The translations under genes and the position numbers were made by a program. Positions 1-8,682 of a DNA stretch of 54,042 bases are shown here, piece after piece. The stretch's first letter is position 1, and every line of letters begins with the position of its first letter. This DNA comes from Beijerinckiaceae bacterium (GTDB lineage: Bacteria > Pseudomonadota > Alphaproteobacteria > Rhizobiales > Beijerinckiaceae). The stretch covers positions 1 to 54,042 of the forward strand of contig CANGFE010000009.1 of NCBI GenBank assembly GCA_947453155.1. The letters are read 5' to 3'. Below the pieces are notes generated by a model. That model worked only from the letters and a program-made list of their open reading frames with translations. It searched no databases and had not been told where the DNA came from.

Positions 1-490
1 TGGCTATTGCTTCGGCGGTGGTTTCACGCCCGTGATCGCTTGCGACTTTGCGGTGGCTGCTGATGACGCGACCTTTGGTCTGTCGGAAGTCAATTGGGGC
101 ATCATCCCCGGTGGTCTCGTGGCTTGGGCCGTGACGGAAGTCATGAATTACCGCGACGCGATTTATTACTCGGTCACGGGTGATCGCTTCTCGGGCAAAG
201 AAGCTGCGGCGATGAAATTCGTCAACAAGTCAGTGCCAGTGGACAATCTGCGCGCTGAAGTGATGGAACTTGCCCGCAAGCTCGAAGCCAAGAGCCCGGC
301 TGCCGTCAAATACACCAAGGAATGCGTGCGTATGGTTCGCCGCATGACCAAGGATCAGGCGATGGATTATCTCAACGCCAAGAGCGACGCGCTGAAGCAT
401 GTCGATCCGGAAGGCGGTCGCCAGAAGGCGATGAAGATGTTCCTCGACGACAAGGTGTTCAAGCCGGGTCTGGGCGAATTCAAGCGCTGA
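1..490 (+). CDS. p-hydroxycinnamoyl-CoA hydratase/lyase, 5' truncated by window edge
   Basis: A crotonase-fold enzyme whose N-terminus lies outside the window; the reading frame is open from base 2. The visible part has the oxyanion-hole region GYCFGGGFTP, then FGLSEVNWGIIPGG and the C-terminal DYLNAKSDA and KPGLGEFKR segments. From memory these match feruloyl/p-coumaroyl-CoA hydratase-lyase (Ech/HCHL, vanillin synthase) better than ordinary enoyl-CoA hydratases, and the catalytic Glu of the GLSE motif is kept. The family adds water to feruloyl-CoA and cleaves it to vanillin plus acetyl-CoA in the cytoplasm. A strong terminator follows directly. The NDP-forming CoA ligase a few genes downstream could supply its substrate, but that link is inference. 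Confidence 0.82.
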   Translation, partial: GYCFGGGFTPVIACDFAVAADDATFGLSEVNWGIIPGGLVAWAVTEVMNYRDAIYYSVTGDRFSGKEAAAMKFVNKSVPVDNLRAEVMELARKLEAKSPAAVKYTKECVRMVRRMTKDQAMDYLNAKSDALKHVDPEGGRQKAMKMFLDDKVFKPGLGEFKR

Positions 491-507
491 TTTTTCGATC
501 AGAATTG

Positions 508-538
508 CGCGGGCCGGATTTTTCTGGCCCGCGTTTTT
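508..538 (+). terminator. Rho-independent terminator after the hydratase/lyase gene
   Basis: A perfect 8-bp GC-rich stem (CGCGGGCC with GGCCCGCG, 10-nt loop) is followed by five T. It ends only 26 nt before the next start codon, so there is no room for a conventional promoter between it and the ABC genes; these need read-through or a promoter inside the upstream gene. Confidence 0.85.
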
Positions 539-564
539 ATCTCTCCGCTTTATGGAGAAAGACC

Positions 565-1602
565 ATGGCGTCTCGCGTTTTTCACCGCCGCTCGCTTCTT
601 CTCGCCGCAACGCTGGCCGCTTTCGCGCCGCCTGCGCTCGCGCTCGATCAGGCCCTGATCGATGCGGCCAAGAAAGAAGGCCAAGTTACTTGGTACACAA
701 CGCAGATCATCGACCAATTTGCGCGCCCCGCTGCGCAGGCCTTTGAGAAAAGATACGGCATCAAGGTCAATTATGTTCGCGCCAATTCAAACGAAGTGGC
801 ATTGCGCGTTTTGAATGAAGCGCGCGCGGGCAAAATGCAGGTCGATGTGTTCGACGGCACGGGTGCAACTGCTTCGCTAAAGAGCGAGAAGATTCCGGCC
901 AAATGGATTCCGGAAGCAGCCAAGCGTCTGCCCGCTAATTATGTTGACCCCGAAGGCTATTGGGTCGCGACCAATCTCTATGTGCTGACGCCCGGCTATA
1001 ACACCGAGCTGATCAAAAAGGGCACGGAGCCCAGAACATTCCAGGATCTGCTCGACCCGAAATATAAGGGCAAGATTGCGTGGAATTCGACAGCCTCATC
1101 GTCGGCAGGGCCGGGCTTTGTTGGTGTTGTGCTCAATTCCATGGGCGAAGAAAAGGGCATGGCCTATTTGCGCGAACTCGCCAAGCAGAACCCGTCGGGT
1201 CTGGCAGTCGCGGCGCGCCAAGTGCTCGATCAGGTGATTGCAGGTGAATATGCGATTGCGCTGAATATTTTCAACAATCATGCGGTGATCAGCGCAGCCA
1301 AGGGCGCCCCTGTTGATTGGGTTCCGATGAATCCAGCGCTGGCTGTTCTCTCCGTCATTTCGGTGACGGAAAAAGCGCCTCACCCCAATGCGGGCCGTTT
1401 GCTGTTGGAATTTTTGCTGTCTGAAGACGGGCAGAAAATATATCGCGATGCGGATTATCTCCCCGTCGATCCCAATGTGCCGCCGAATGATCTGTCGTTG
1501 CGTCCTGATGGCGAGAAATTCAAAGCCATCTACAAAACGCCCGAAGAGATCGACAAGGAAATGCCGCGCTGGGCCGAGATTTTTAAAAGTCTGTTCCGGT
1601 GA
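565..1602 (+). CDS. ABC transporter substrate-binding protein (Fe(III)/thiamine/polyamine-type family)
   Basis: A 345-residue periplasmic binding protein. An N-terminal signal with an Arg pair (HRRSLLLAATLAAF) ends near ALALD, and the mature part has the pattern of the bacterial extracellular solute-binding family related to FbpA/AfuA: ITWYTT-like start (VTWYTTQ), DVFDGTGAT, and LLDPKYKGKIAW. The ATG at 565 is chosen because it starts the signal peptide; a longer frame upstream runs through the terminator. The permease gene overlaps its stop region, so the two form one importer. No ATPase gene is next to them. The ligand cannot be told from sequence; hydroxycinnamates or other aromatics are possible from the context only. 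Confidence 0.85.
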   Translation: MASRVFHRRSLLLAATLAAFAPPALALDQALIDAAKKEGQVTWYTTQIIDQFARPAAQAFEKRYGIKVNYVRANSNEVALRVLNEARAGKMQVDVFDGTGATASLKSEKIPAKWIPEAAKRLPANYVDPEGYWVATNLYVLTPGYNTELIKKGTEPRTFQDLLDPKYKGKIAWNSTASSSAGPGFVGVVLNSMGEEKGMAYLRELAKQNPSGLAVAARQVLDQVIAGEYAIALNIFNNHAVISAAKGAPVDWVPMNPALAVLSVISVTEKAPHPNAGRLLLEFLLSEDGQKIYRDADYLPVDPNVPPNDLSLRPDGEKFKAIYKTPEEIDKEMPRWAEIFKSLFR

Positions 1603-1619
1603 GTGGGCATGAATCAAGC

Positions 1620-3371
1620 ATGAGTGAAGTGGCGGTGAAAGCAACGAATGAGGAGACGCGCAGTCTGTGGGCGCGTTTTCTGCCGCGCGATGAGCGTGTC
1701 ATTCTGGTGCTGATTGTTGCGGCGATTTTCGCCATTCTGGTTTTGCCGCCGCTCGTCTTTCTGATCAAAGGCGCTTTGACGATCACGCAAGGCGGTGAAA
1801 CGCGCATTGGTCTGGATCGTTTCGTCACGGTGCTGTCGCAAAAAGGCATTTGGACGAGCGCGTTCAATTCCTTTGTCTTCGCACTGGGCAGCGCGTTGCT
1901 GGCGCTCATCATTGGTGGCGTGAATGCATGGCTGGTGGAGCGCACGGATACGCCGTTCAAGCCGCTCGCCTATCTGACGACGATCATCTCTCTGGGCACG
2001 CCCTATGTGCTCTACACCAGCGCCTGGCTTTTGCTGCTCGCGCGTTCCGGCCCGATCAATTCCTGGTATCGCGAATTGACCGGTGAAACCGGCGTGCTGA
2101 TCAATGTCTATGGACTGGGTGGCATGATTTTGGTGGAAGGCCTTTTGTGGTCGCCGCTTGTTTTCCTGTTGCTGGGCTCCACGCTGCGCAATTTCAATCC
2201 GGATCTGGAAGAAGCTGCGCGCATGAGTGGCGCGGGCACTTGGCAGACTTTGCGACGCATTACGTTTCGCCTGTCGCTGCCGTCTGTTTTGGCGCTGGCC
2301 ATGCTGGTCTTCATCCGCACGGTGGAAGCTTTTGAAGTTCCCGCTCTTGTCGGACTTCCGGGCCGCGTGCATGTGCTGACGACTGATATTTACGAAATGA
2401 TGCACCGGACCATGCCGCCGGATGTGGGCTCGGCTAGCACGCTTTCGACTGTGCTGCTCTGCGTTGTGGCGGTGCTGCTCTGGTATTATGGCCGCCTCAC
2501 GCGCAATGCCGAAAAATTTGCGACGATCACCGGCAAGAATTTCAGACCGAACCGTATTCCGCTCGGCAAATTCCGTTGGGTCGGCGGCACGATTCTGGTT
2601 TTGAACTTTCTGTTCCTCCTGATCCTACCGATGCTCATTCTGGTCTGGGCTTCGTTGCTGCCGTTTTACCAGACGGTGCGCGCCTCGGCTTTCAAGCTGC
2701 TCAGCTTCAAACATTACTTCCGCATTTTTGAATCCGACCGCTATCTCTCGCTGCTCGGCAATACGCTGATGGTCGCCATTGTCACCGCGACCATTGTTAT
2801 GGTGCTCACCGCTATTGCGGCATGGTTGAGTGTGCGCAAGCTGCCGGGAGCGCGCACGGTGGATCAACTTGGCACTGTGCCGCTCGTCTTTCCGGGCATT
2901 GTGCTGGGTGTGGGTGTGATGCAGTTCTTCCTTGCGATGCCGATTGGTGTTTACGGCACGATCTGGATCATCGTCTGGGCCTTCCTCATCAATTATCTGC
3001 CCTATGGCATCCGCTATTCTTATGCGGGCATGTTGCAGGTGCATCGCGAATTGGAAGAAGCGGCAGCTGTCTCTGGTGCGCCTCCGTTCCTGGCATTTCG
3101 TCGCGTGGTGTTTCCGCTGCTCGCACCATCATTGGTCGCGGGCTGGCTGTTTATCTTCTTGCTGGCGACGCGCGTGCTGACTTTGCCGGTTCTTTTGTCG
3201 GGCCCGTCCTCGCAAACCATGGCGGTCGCCATGTTTGATTTGTGGAGCAATGGGCAGGGGCCAGAACTTGCCGCGCTGGGGCTTCTCTGGAGCCTTGCCA
3301 TGACGGCAGTGGCATTGATCTTCTATTTCTTCGCGCGCCGTTCTGGCGTTGGGCTTTATGGACAGGGCTGA
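1620..3371 (+). CDS. ABC transporter permease, fused two-domain (FbpB/AfuB type)
   Basis: An inner-membrane permease of about 583 residues with two copies of the binding-protein-dependent transport domain, roughly 12 membrane segments in all. Each half has an EAA coupling loop: EEAARMSGAGTWQTLRR in the first and EEAAAVSGAPPFLAFRR in the second. The ATG at 1620 was chosen; an in-frame GTG at 1599, overlapping the stop of the binding-protein gene, is an alternative that adds seven residues. The missing ATPase must be encoded elsewhere. It is clearly paralogous to the permease that closes the window (from 52319): both carry the ERT-TP-KPL, VEAFEVPAL/IESFEVPAL and TGK-FRP stretches. Confidence 0.88.
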   Translation: MSEVAVKATNEETRSLWARFLPRDERVILVLIVAAIFAILVLPPLVFLIKGALTITQGGETRIGLDRFVTVLSQKGIWTSAFNSFVFALGSALLALIIGGVNAWLVERTDTPFKPLAYLTTIISLGTPYVLYTSAWLLLLARSGPINSWYRELTGETGVLINVYGLGGMILVEGLLWSPLVFLLLGSTLRNFNPDLEEAARMSGAGTWQTLRRITFRLSLPSVLALAMLVFIRTVEAFEVPALVGLPGRVHVLTTDIYEMMHRTMPPDVGSASTLSTVLLCVVAVLLWYYGRLTRNAEKFATITGKNFRPNRIPLGKFRWVGGTILVLNFLFLLILPMLILVWASLLPFYQTVRASAFKLLSFKHYFRIFESDRYLSLLGNTLMVAIVTATIVMVLTAIAAWLSVRKLPGARTVDQLGTVPLVFPGIVLGVGVMQFFLAMPIGVYGTIWIIVWAFLINYLPYGIRYSYAGMLQVHRELEEAAAVSGAPPFLAFRRVVFPLLAPSLVAGWLFIFLLATRVLTLPVLLSGPSSQTMAVAMFDLWSNGQGPELAALGLLWSLAMTAVALIFYFFARRSGVGLYGQG

Positions 3372-3377
3372 TCGATC

Positions 3378-5540
3378 ATGAGTGAAGACAAGACGCAGGC
3401 ACAACTGCGCGCGGGCGCCAAAAAAGTCGAAGCGCTTCTCAATCCGAAAAATGTGGTCATCATCGGTGCAACCGACAAGCCCGGCAATTGGCCGCAACGC
3501 GTGTGGCGCAATCTGTCGCGCTATGGCTACAAGGGCTCGGTCTTTCCGTTCAATCCGACGCGCGAGACCGTGTGGGATACGCGTTGCTATCGCTCGTTTG
3601 CGGAGCTGCCGGAAAAGCCGGATCATCTCGTTGTCTTGGCGCCCGCCAAAGTCGTGCCGGGTCTCTTGCGTGATGCCGCAGCCGCAGGCGCGCGCTCGGC
3701 CACGGTGATGACATCGGGCTTTGAAGAATCGACCGAAGCCGATGGCCGCGCTTTGGCTGATGATCTGCGCAATACGATTGAGACAACGGGTCTTGCTGTT
3801 TCGGGCCCGAATTGCCTCGGCAATTTCAATGCGGCGATCAATTTCTTTTCCATGCCTGATGATCGTGCGCAAAAGCTGGCGCATGGGCCTGTGGTGGTGC
3901 TTGGCCAATCGGGCGGCATTGTCATGGCGATCAAGCGCTCGCTTGAAGAACGCGGTGTCGATACGCAGGCCGCAATCACCAGCGGCAATGAGACGGGTCT
4001 TACCACGGCCGATTACATTGCCTATTTCGCCGGTGTCGCCGATGTACGCGTCATCTCTTGCTATCTGGAAAGCGTGCATGATGGCGCGCCATTCCTGGAA
4101 GCTCTGCGCATGGCGCGCAAGGCTGGCAAGCATGTCGTCATTATGAAGCTCGGCTCATCGGACGCTGGCCGTGCGGCAGCGGCCGCCCATACGGGCGCGC
4201 TGGCTGGTTCGATGGAAGCTTTTGACGCTGTGGCAGGCCGCGCAGGCGCCATTCGCGTTGGCAATCTGGATGAAATGGTCGAGGCGGTTGAATTCCTCGT
4301 TCATGCGCCAGCCCCTCAAGGCAAACGTTTGGGATCGATCACTTTCTCGGGCGGCATGCGTGGCCTCTTGCTAGATGCGGCTGAAGCTTGCGGCATGTCA
4401 TATCAGCCGCTCTCGGATGTGACGCGCAAGAAGCTCGAAGAGATTCTCTCGGTCGGTTCCATTATCGGCAATCCGCTGGATGCGGGTTTTGCGGCACTGT
4501 CGAAAGAAGGTGCTTATTTGCGCTGCGTCGAGATTTTGCTGGATGATCCCGACATTGACATTCTTCTCTTGCAGGAAGAATTGCCGCGTGCGGCGGGGAC
4601 CGAGCGCAAAGAGCGCAATCTGCGCGAGGTGAATGCGCTTGCCGCCAAGGCCAAAAAGCCCATCGCTTATGTCAGCATGATTTCTTACGGCTTGAGCGAT
4701 TACAGCCGTACTCTGCGCGCTGAATTCACCAATCTGCCTTTCTTGCAGGAAGTCGATCGCGCTCTGCGCACCATGCGCGCTATCACGCGCTCTCTGGATG
4801 CCCATGCAGGCCAAGAACTGAAAGCTCCTGCGCCGAACGCCAAGGGTCGCGCATTGCTCGCCGAATTGAGCGCTTCGGCCAAGACTGCCACTTTGAACGA
4901 AGTGGCGTCCAAGGCTTTGCTCAGCACTTATGGCGTGCCGGTCTCGCAAGAAGAATTGGTGACGAGCGAAGATGCGGCCGCTGCAGCTGCCGCGCGTATC
5001 GGCTATCCGGTCGTGGCGAAAATTGTTTCAGCCGCTTTGCCGCATAAATCCGATATTGGCGGCGTGAAAGTTGGCCTCAAGGATGAAGCGGCCGTGCGCG
5101 CGGCCTATCGCACGATCATGGCCAATGTTGCCGCCTTGCCGAACAAGCCCGCGGTCGATGGCGTTTTGATTGCGCAAATGGTTTCCGGTCAGCTCGAATG
5201 TGTGCTGGGGGCCAAGCTCGATCCGGAAATGGGTCCTGTCGTGATCTTCGGGTCGGGCGGCGTTGATCTCGAATTGACGCGCGATGTTGCGCTGGCTGCT
5301 TGCCCGCTGGATGAGGCGGGCGCTTTGCAGCTCATTGCACGCACGCGGGCAGGCACGATTGCGGAAGGCTATCGCGGGCGCCCGGCGCTCGATCGCAAAG
5401 CCATGGCGCAGGCGCTTGTGGCGCTGTCGCATCTCATGGTGGACGCGCAGGGCGCGATTGCAGAAGTCGACGTCAATCCGTTCCTGGTGAGCGAAAAGGG
5501 CGGTGTGGCACTTGACGGGCTTGTTGTCCTCAATCGCTGA
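3378..5540 (+). CDS. Acyl-CoA ligase, NDP-forming (acetate-CoA ligase ADP-forming family)
   Basis: A 720-residue cytoplasmic enzyme with the layout of the NDP-forming acyl-CoA synthetase superfamily: an N-terminal CoA-binding Rossmann part (NVVIIGATDKPGNWPQRV), a succinyl-CoA-ligase-like middle with GQSGGIVMAI and the phosphohistidine-region motif AAAAHTGALAG, and a C-terminal ATP-grasp domain (YPVVAKIVS, HKSDIGGVKVGL, EVDVNPFLV). It starts six bases after the permease stop, so it is in the same operon. Family members activate acetate and other acids; FerA, the feruloyl-CoA synthetase of Sphingobium SYK-6, belongs to this group. Together with the hydratase/lyase upstream it may be an aromatic-acid CoA ligase. 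The fold is certain, the substrate is inference. Confidence 0.88.
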   Translation: MSEDKTQAQLRAGAKKVEALLNPKNVVIIGATDKPGNWPQRVWRNLSRYGYKGSVFPFNPTRETVWDTRCYRSFAELPEKPDHLVVLAPAKVVPGLLRDAAAAGARSATVMTSGFEESTEADGRALADDLRNTIETTGLAVSGPNCLGNFNAAINFFSMPDDRAQKLAHGPVVVLGQSGGIVMAIKRSLEERGVDTQAAITSGNETGLTTADYIAYFAGVADVRVISCYLESVHDGAPFLEALRMARKAGKHVVIMKLGSSDAGRAAAAAHTGALAGSMEAFDAVAGRAGAIRVGNLDEMVEAVEFLVHAPAPQGKRLGSITFSGGMRGLLLDAAEACGMSYQPLSDVTRKKLEEILSVGSIIGNPLDAGFAALSKEGAYLRCVEILLDDPDIDILLLQEELPRAAGTERKERNLREVNALAAKAKKPIAYVSMISYGLSDYSRTLRAEFTNLPFLQEVDRALRTMRAITRSLDAHAGQELKAPAPNAKGRALLAELSASAKTATLNEVASKALLSTYGVPVSQEELVTSEDAAAAAAARIGYPVVAKIVSAALPHKSDIGGVKVGLKDEAAVRAAYRTIMANVAALPNKPAVDGVLIAQMVSGQLECVLGAKLDPEMGPVVIFGSGGVDLELTRDVALAACPLDEAGALQLIARTRAGTIAEGYRGRPALDRKAMAQALVALSHLMVDAQGAIAEVDVNPFLVSEKGGVALDGLVVLNR

Positions 5541-5642
5541 AGAGTCCTGAAGTAGGGCTTGGCCCCGCTCTCGCTGCTCGTTTAGAAAGGGAAGAGGCCG
5601 CGTAGTAAGCGCGACCCGATAACCGTCGAGGGAGGGCAGAGG

Positions 5643-7043
5643 GTGAAGCGTCACGTGATCATTCCTTTGATCGTGGCTTGCGCCCTCTTCATGCAGAACC
5701 TCGATTCCACATCGCTCGCCACCGCTCTGCCGACCATTGCAGCTTCCTTTGGTGAATCGCCTTTGCGCCTGCATCTGGCGATCACCGCTTATCTTCTGGC
5801 GGTCGCCGCTTTTCTGCCGATGAGCGGATGGGTGGCTGATAAATATGGCGCGCGCATCGTCTTTCGCGTCTCCATTGTGATTTTCACACTCTCATCCATC
5901 GCCTGCGGTCTGTCGCAAGATTTCAACCAGCTCATCATTGCGCGCATTGTTCAAGGATTTGGCGGCGCTTTGATGGTGCCGGTCGGGCGCCTCATTCTCG
6001 TGCGCTCTGTGCCGAAATCAGAACTTGTCAGCGCTATGGCTGTGATGGGCATTCCCTCGGTCATTGGTCCGATCATGGGGCCGTTGCTTGGTGGTCTGAT
6101 TACCACTTACTCGCATTGGCGCGGGATTTTCTGGATCAATGTGCCGGTGGGCGTGCTGGGGTTCTTCCTGGCTGGAAAATATATCGAGAATATGCGCGAA
6201 GAAGAGATGAAGCCTTTCGATTGGACAGGCTTTGCACTCACCGGATTCGGGCTTGCTGCAACGGTTTTCGGCCTCGACACAGCTTTTGCTAAAAATAGCC
6301 CGGATGCTTTGGGCCTTGGGCTTTTAGCGTCTGGCCTCATCGCATTGGCGATCTATGTGGTCTATTCACGGCGCGTTCCCAATCCGATTATGGATTTGAG
6401 CCTCATGCGCATCCCCACTTTTCGCGTGAGCGTTACCGGTGGGTCGGTTTTTCGCATTGGTGTGGGCGCAATTCCCTTTCTGCTGCCGCTTTTGATGCAG
6501 GAAGGTTTTGGCTATTCGCCTGTGGAATCGGGTGCTCTGACCTTTTTGTCCGCCGCTGGCTCTCTTGGTATGCGTACTTTGTCTAAGCGGGTGCTGCGTA
6601 AGTTTGGTTATCGCCGGGTGCTGATCTGGAATGGATTGATTGCCAGTCTCTTCATGGGCGTGTGTGCATTCTTCAATGCGGACATGCCGGTGTGGATCAT
6701 GATGGCGCTTATTTTCTGGGGGGGCGTGACGCGCTCGCTCGAATTTACCGCACTCAATTCCATTGCCTTTGCGGATGTGGAACGCGCTGAAATGAGCCAT
6801 GCGATGAGTTTCTCGCAGCTGGCGCAGCGCCTGTCGCTGACGCTGGGTGTGGCACTGTCCGCCATCATCCTGCATCAGGTAGCGGGAGACATTTCGCCCC
6901 TGCCGGTGAGTGCTTTTTCCATCGCCTTTGCGCTGATCGGGGTTGTGTCGACCCTGTCCATTTTCAGCTTTATGAGCCTCCATCAGGAGGCCGGTGCCGT
7001 GCTCGCCGGGCGCAAAGCCGAGGCCAAAAGCGAGACAAATTGA
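5643..7043 (+). CDS. MFS transporter, DHA2 (EmrB/QacA-like) family
   Basis: A polytopic membrane protein of 466 residues with classic MFS features: LDSTSLATALPTI in the first segment, the motif-A loop GWVADKYGAR, the GPIMGPLLGG motif C of proton-driven exporters, and WRGIFWINVPVG typical of the DHA2 drug:H+ antiporters. It is shorter than most 14-segment members. The start is a GTG with a strong GGAGGG site just upstream. It follows the acyl-CoA ligase on the same strand after about 100 nt. It could export or import an aromatic acid or a toxic intermediate such as an aldehyde, but the sequence gives no substrate. Confidence 0.85.
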   Translation: MKRHVIIPLIVACALFMQNLDSTSLATALPTIAASFGESPLRLHLAITAYLLAVAAFLPMSGWVADKYGARIVFRVSIVIFTLSSIACGLSQDFNQLIIARIVQGFGGALMVPVGRLILVRSVPKSELVSAMAVMGIPSVIGPIMGPLLGGLITTYSHWRGIFWINVPVGVLGFFLAGKYIENMREEEMKPFDWTGFALTGFGLAATVFGLDTAFAKNSPDALGLGLLASGLIALAIYVVYSRRVPNPIMDLSLMRIPTFRVSVTGGSVFRIGVGAIPFLLPLLMQEGFGYSPVESGALTFLSAAGSLGMRTLSKRVLRKFGYRRVLIWNGLIASLFMGVCAFFNADMPVWIMMALIFWGGVTRSLEFTALNSIAFADVERAEMSHAMSFSQLAQRLSLTLGVALSAIILHQVAGDISPLPVSAFSIAFALIGVVSTLSIFSFMSLHQEAGAVLAGRKAEAKSETN

Positions 7044-7311
7044 TTCGCACATCCGCTTTGGCAGAGATCCCGAAATGGGTATAGATGCTCAAAATATCGA
7101 TAAACAATCGCCAAGCTGCCGCTACGGAACAGCATAGCTAGAGCTAGTAAATGGCTAAGCTGAAGTATTTTTGTAACTTTTTTTGCAATTTTCTTATCTG
7201 TAAACGGCACGTTTGCATTTCTTAAGCTATGCTTCTCGTTATGCCGGGGGGCAAGGTTTGCGTGCCATTGTGGCCCATCGGCTTCTTTTGGGAGAAAGAG
7301 GCTCGAAACTG

Positions 7312-7599
7312 ATGAAGGCTTTTGACGACAATTTTGAATCCGCGCGCCGTCATTTTGGCGTCGCCCTGATCGATCTGAATTATGCGGTGGCTGATCTCGC
7401 CCGCGCGAATGTCAGCGAAGAGATGGAAATCGGCACATCAGCCGCGATTGAATTGCTCAATCGTGAAATCGAACGTTTGGCGGAGCTGTCCGCTTTCATT
7501 GATCGCGTGGCAGACCGTAGGCCTGGTGAAGATCCCGCTGTGCTTGATCAATGGTGGCCCGAATTGACAAGGCGCGACAAAAAACTCGCGCGGGGCTGA
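7312..7599 (+). CDS. Small hypothetical protein (95 aa)
   Basis: I do not recognise this protein. It is acidic and looks largely helical, with Leu/Glu/Arg heptad-like runs (AAIELLNREIERLAEL), so a short coiled coil is likely. There is no signal peptide or membrane segment. The ATG at 7312 is preceded by GGGAGAAAGAGG; the frame is open further upstream to 7213 but without a convincing ribosome site. A strong bidirectional terminator directly follows the stop, which supports it as a real transcription unit. Confidence 0.6.
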   Translation: MKAFDDNFESARRHFGVALIDLNYAVADLARANVSEEMEIGTSAAIELLNREIERLAELSAFIDRVADRRPGEDPAVLDQWWPELTRRDKKLARG

Positions 7600-7608
7600 G
7601 AAACAAAT

Positions 7609-7637
7609 ATGGCGCGCTTTCGGGCGCGCCATTTTTT
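7609..7637 (+). terminator. Terminator between convergent genes
   Basis: A perfect 9-bp stem (ATGGCGCGC with GCGCGCCAT, 6-nt loop) is followed by six T on the plus strand. It sits between the stops of the small plus-strand gene and the minus-strand epimerase and may serve both, although the T-run favours the plus direction. Confidence 0.85.
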
Positions 7638-8622
7638 ATGCCTTGTAGAAATCCCGATACCAATCGACGAAGGCGCGCACGCCATCTTCCACGCTGGTTT
7701 GGGGCAGAAAGCCCGTGAGCTTTTCCAATTCATCCGTCGCGGCCAATGTGGCCTGGGGTTCGCCCGGCTGCATGGGCAATTCATTGCGCAAAGCTGTGCG
7801 CCCCGTCGCTTTCTCAATCGCCGCAATATAGGCTTTGAGTTCCACCAATCGTCCGCCTGCAATATTGAGCACGCGCCATGGTGCGGCGGGCGATCCGTTT
7901 GAATCATTCGACGCCGTGGGCGTGAGTGGCAGAAGGCGCACAATGCCTTCGATACAATCATCCACATAAGTGAAATCGCGCTGCATCTGGCCATTGTTGT
8001 AAATGTCGATGGGTTTGCCTTCGAGAATAGCGCGCGTGAATTTGAACAGCGCCATATCGGGGCGGCCCCATGGGCCATAGACGGTGAAGAAACGCAGCAC
8101 GCTCGTCGGCTGGTTCCACATATGCGCATAGGAATGGGCCATGGCTTCCGTGGCGCGCTTGGTTGCAGCATAGAAAGAGAGCTGATGGTCCGTGCGATCT
8201 TTTTCTGCAAAGGGCATGGCATTGGCGCCATAGACCGAGCTGGTCGAGGCCATCAGAAAATGTTGCGCAGGGCAGGCGCGTAAAGCTTCCAGCAGATTGA
8301 ATGTGCCGATGATGTTGGAATCGACATAGGAGCGCGGCGCTTCCATCGAATAGCGCACGCCTGCTTGGGCAGCGAGATGGATGACAATATCGGCGCGCGT
8401 ATCCTGTACAAGCCGCGTCAGCGCGACGTCATCTTCCAGCATGATCTCATGGGCCTGGAAGTGATTGGAGGTCAGCAAAGCCGCATGGCGCGCGCGCTTC
8501 AGCGCCGGATCATAATAATTCGTCATGCCATCCAGGCCGACAATTTCATGACCTTCCGCCAGCAACCTGCGGCAGAGATGAAAGCCAATGAAACCGGCGG
8601 AACCGGTGACGAGAATGCGCAT
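7636..8622 (-). CDS. NAD-dependent sugar-nucleotide epimerase (UDP-glucuronate 4-epimerase-like)
   Basis: An extended short-chain dehydrogenase of 328 residues. The NAD site is VTGSAGFIGFHL at the N-terminus, the catalytic Ser/Tyr/Lys set is seen as STSSVYG and YAATKRA, and the YDPALK loop and RFFTVYGPWGRPDMA segment are typical of the UDP-glucuronate 4-epimerase/CapI group. Such enzymes make UDP-galacturonate for capsule, LPS or exopolysaccharide. It is transcribed as a single unit next to a polysaccharide deacetylase in the same direction, which agrees with an envelope polysaccharide role. Confidence 0.85.
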   Translation of the reverse strand: MRILVTGSAGFIGFHLCRRLLAEGHEIVGLDGMTNYYDPALKRARHAALLTSNHFQAHEIMLEDDVALTRLVQDTRADIVIHLAAQAGVRYSMEAPRSYVDSNIIGTFNLLEALRACPAQHFLMASTSSVYGANAMPFAEKDRTDHQLSFYAATKRATEAMAHSYAHMWNQPTSVLRFFTVYGPWGRPDMALFKFTRAILEGKPIDIYNNGQMQRDFTYVDDCIEGIVRLLPLTPTASNDSNGSPAAPWRVLNIAGGRLVELKAYIAAIEKATGRTALRNELPMQPGEPQATLAATDELEKLTGFLPQTSVEDGVRAFVDWYRDFYKA

Positions 8623-8682
8623 GAAAAACGTCCTTTGCGCTGAACCTATGCCCGCAAATGGGCGGGCAAAGCAAGCGCGTTG

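Noticed and set aside
3129-4133. Long minus-strand open frame antisense to the ABC permease and CoA ligase
   Set aside because: Composition is a shadow of GC-rich codon use of the real genes; no motif and no ribosome site. The same holds for other long antisense frames, such as 5028-5774, 14700-15662 and 50956-51933.
7126-7160. GGAAC in the leader of the small gene at 7312 as a stress promoter
   Set aside because: No CGTT-like element stands 16-18 bases downstream.
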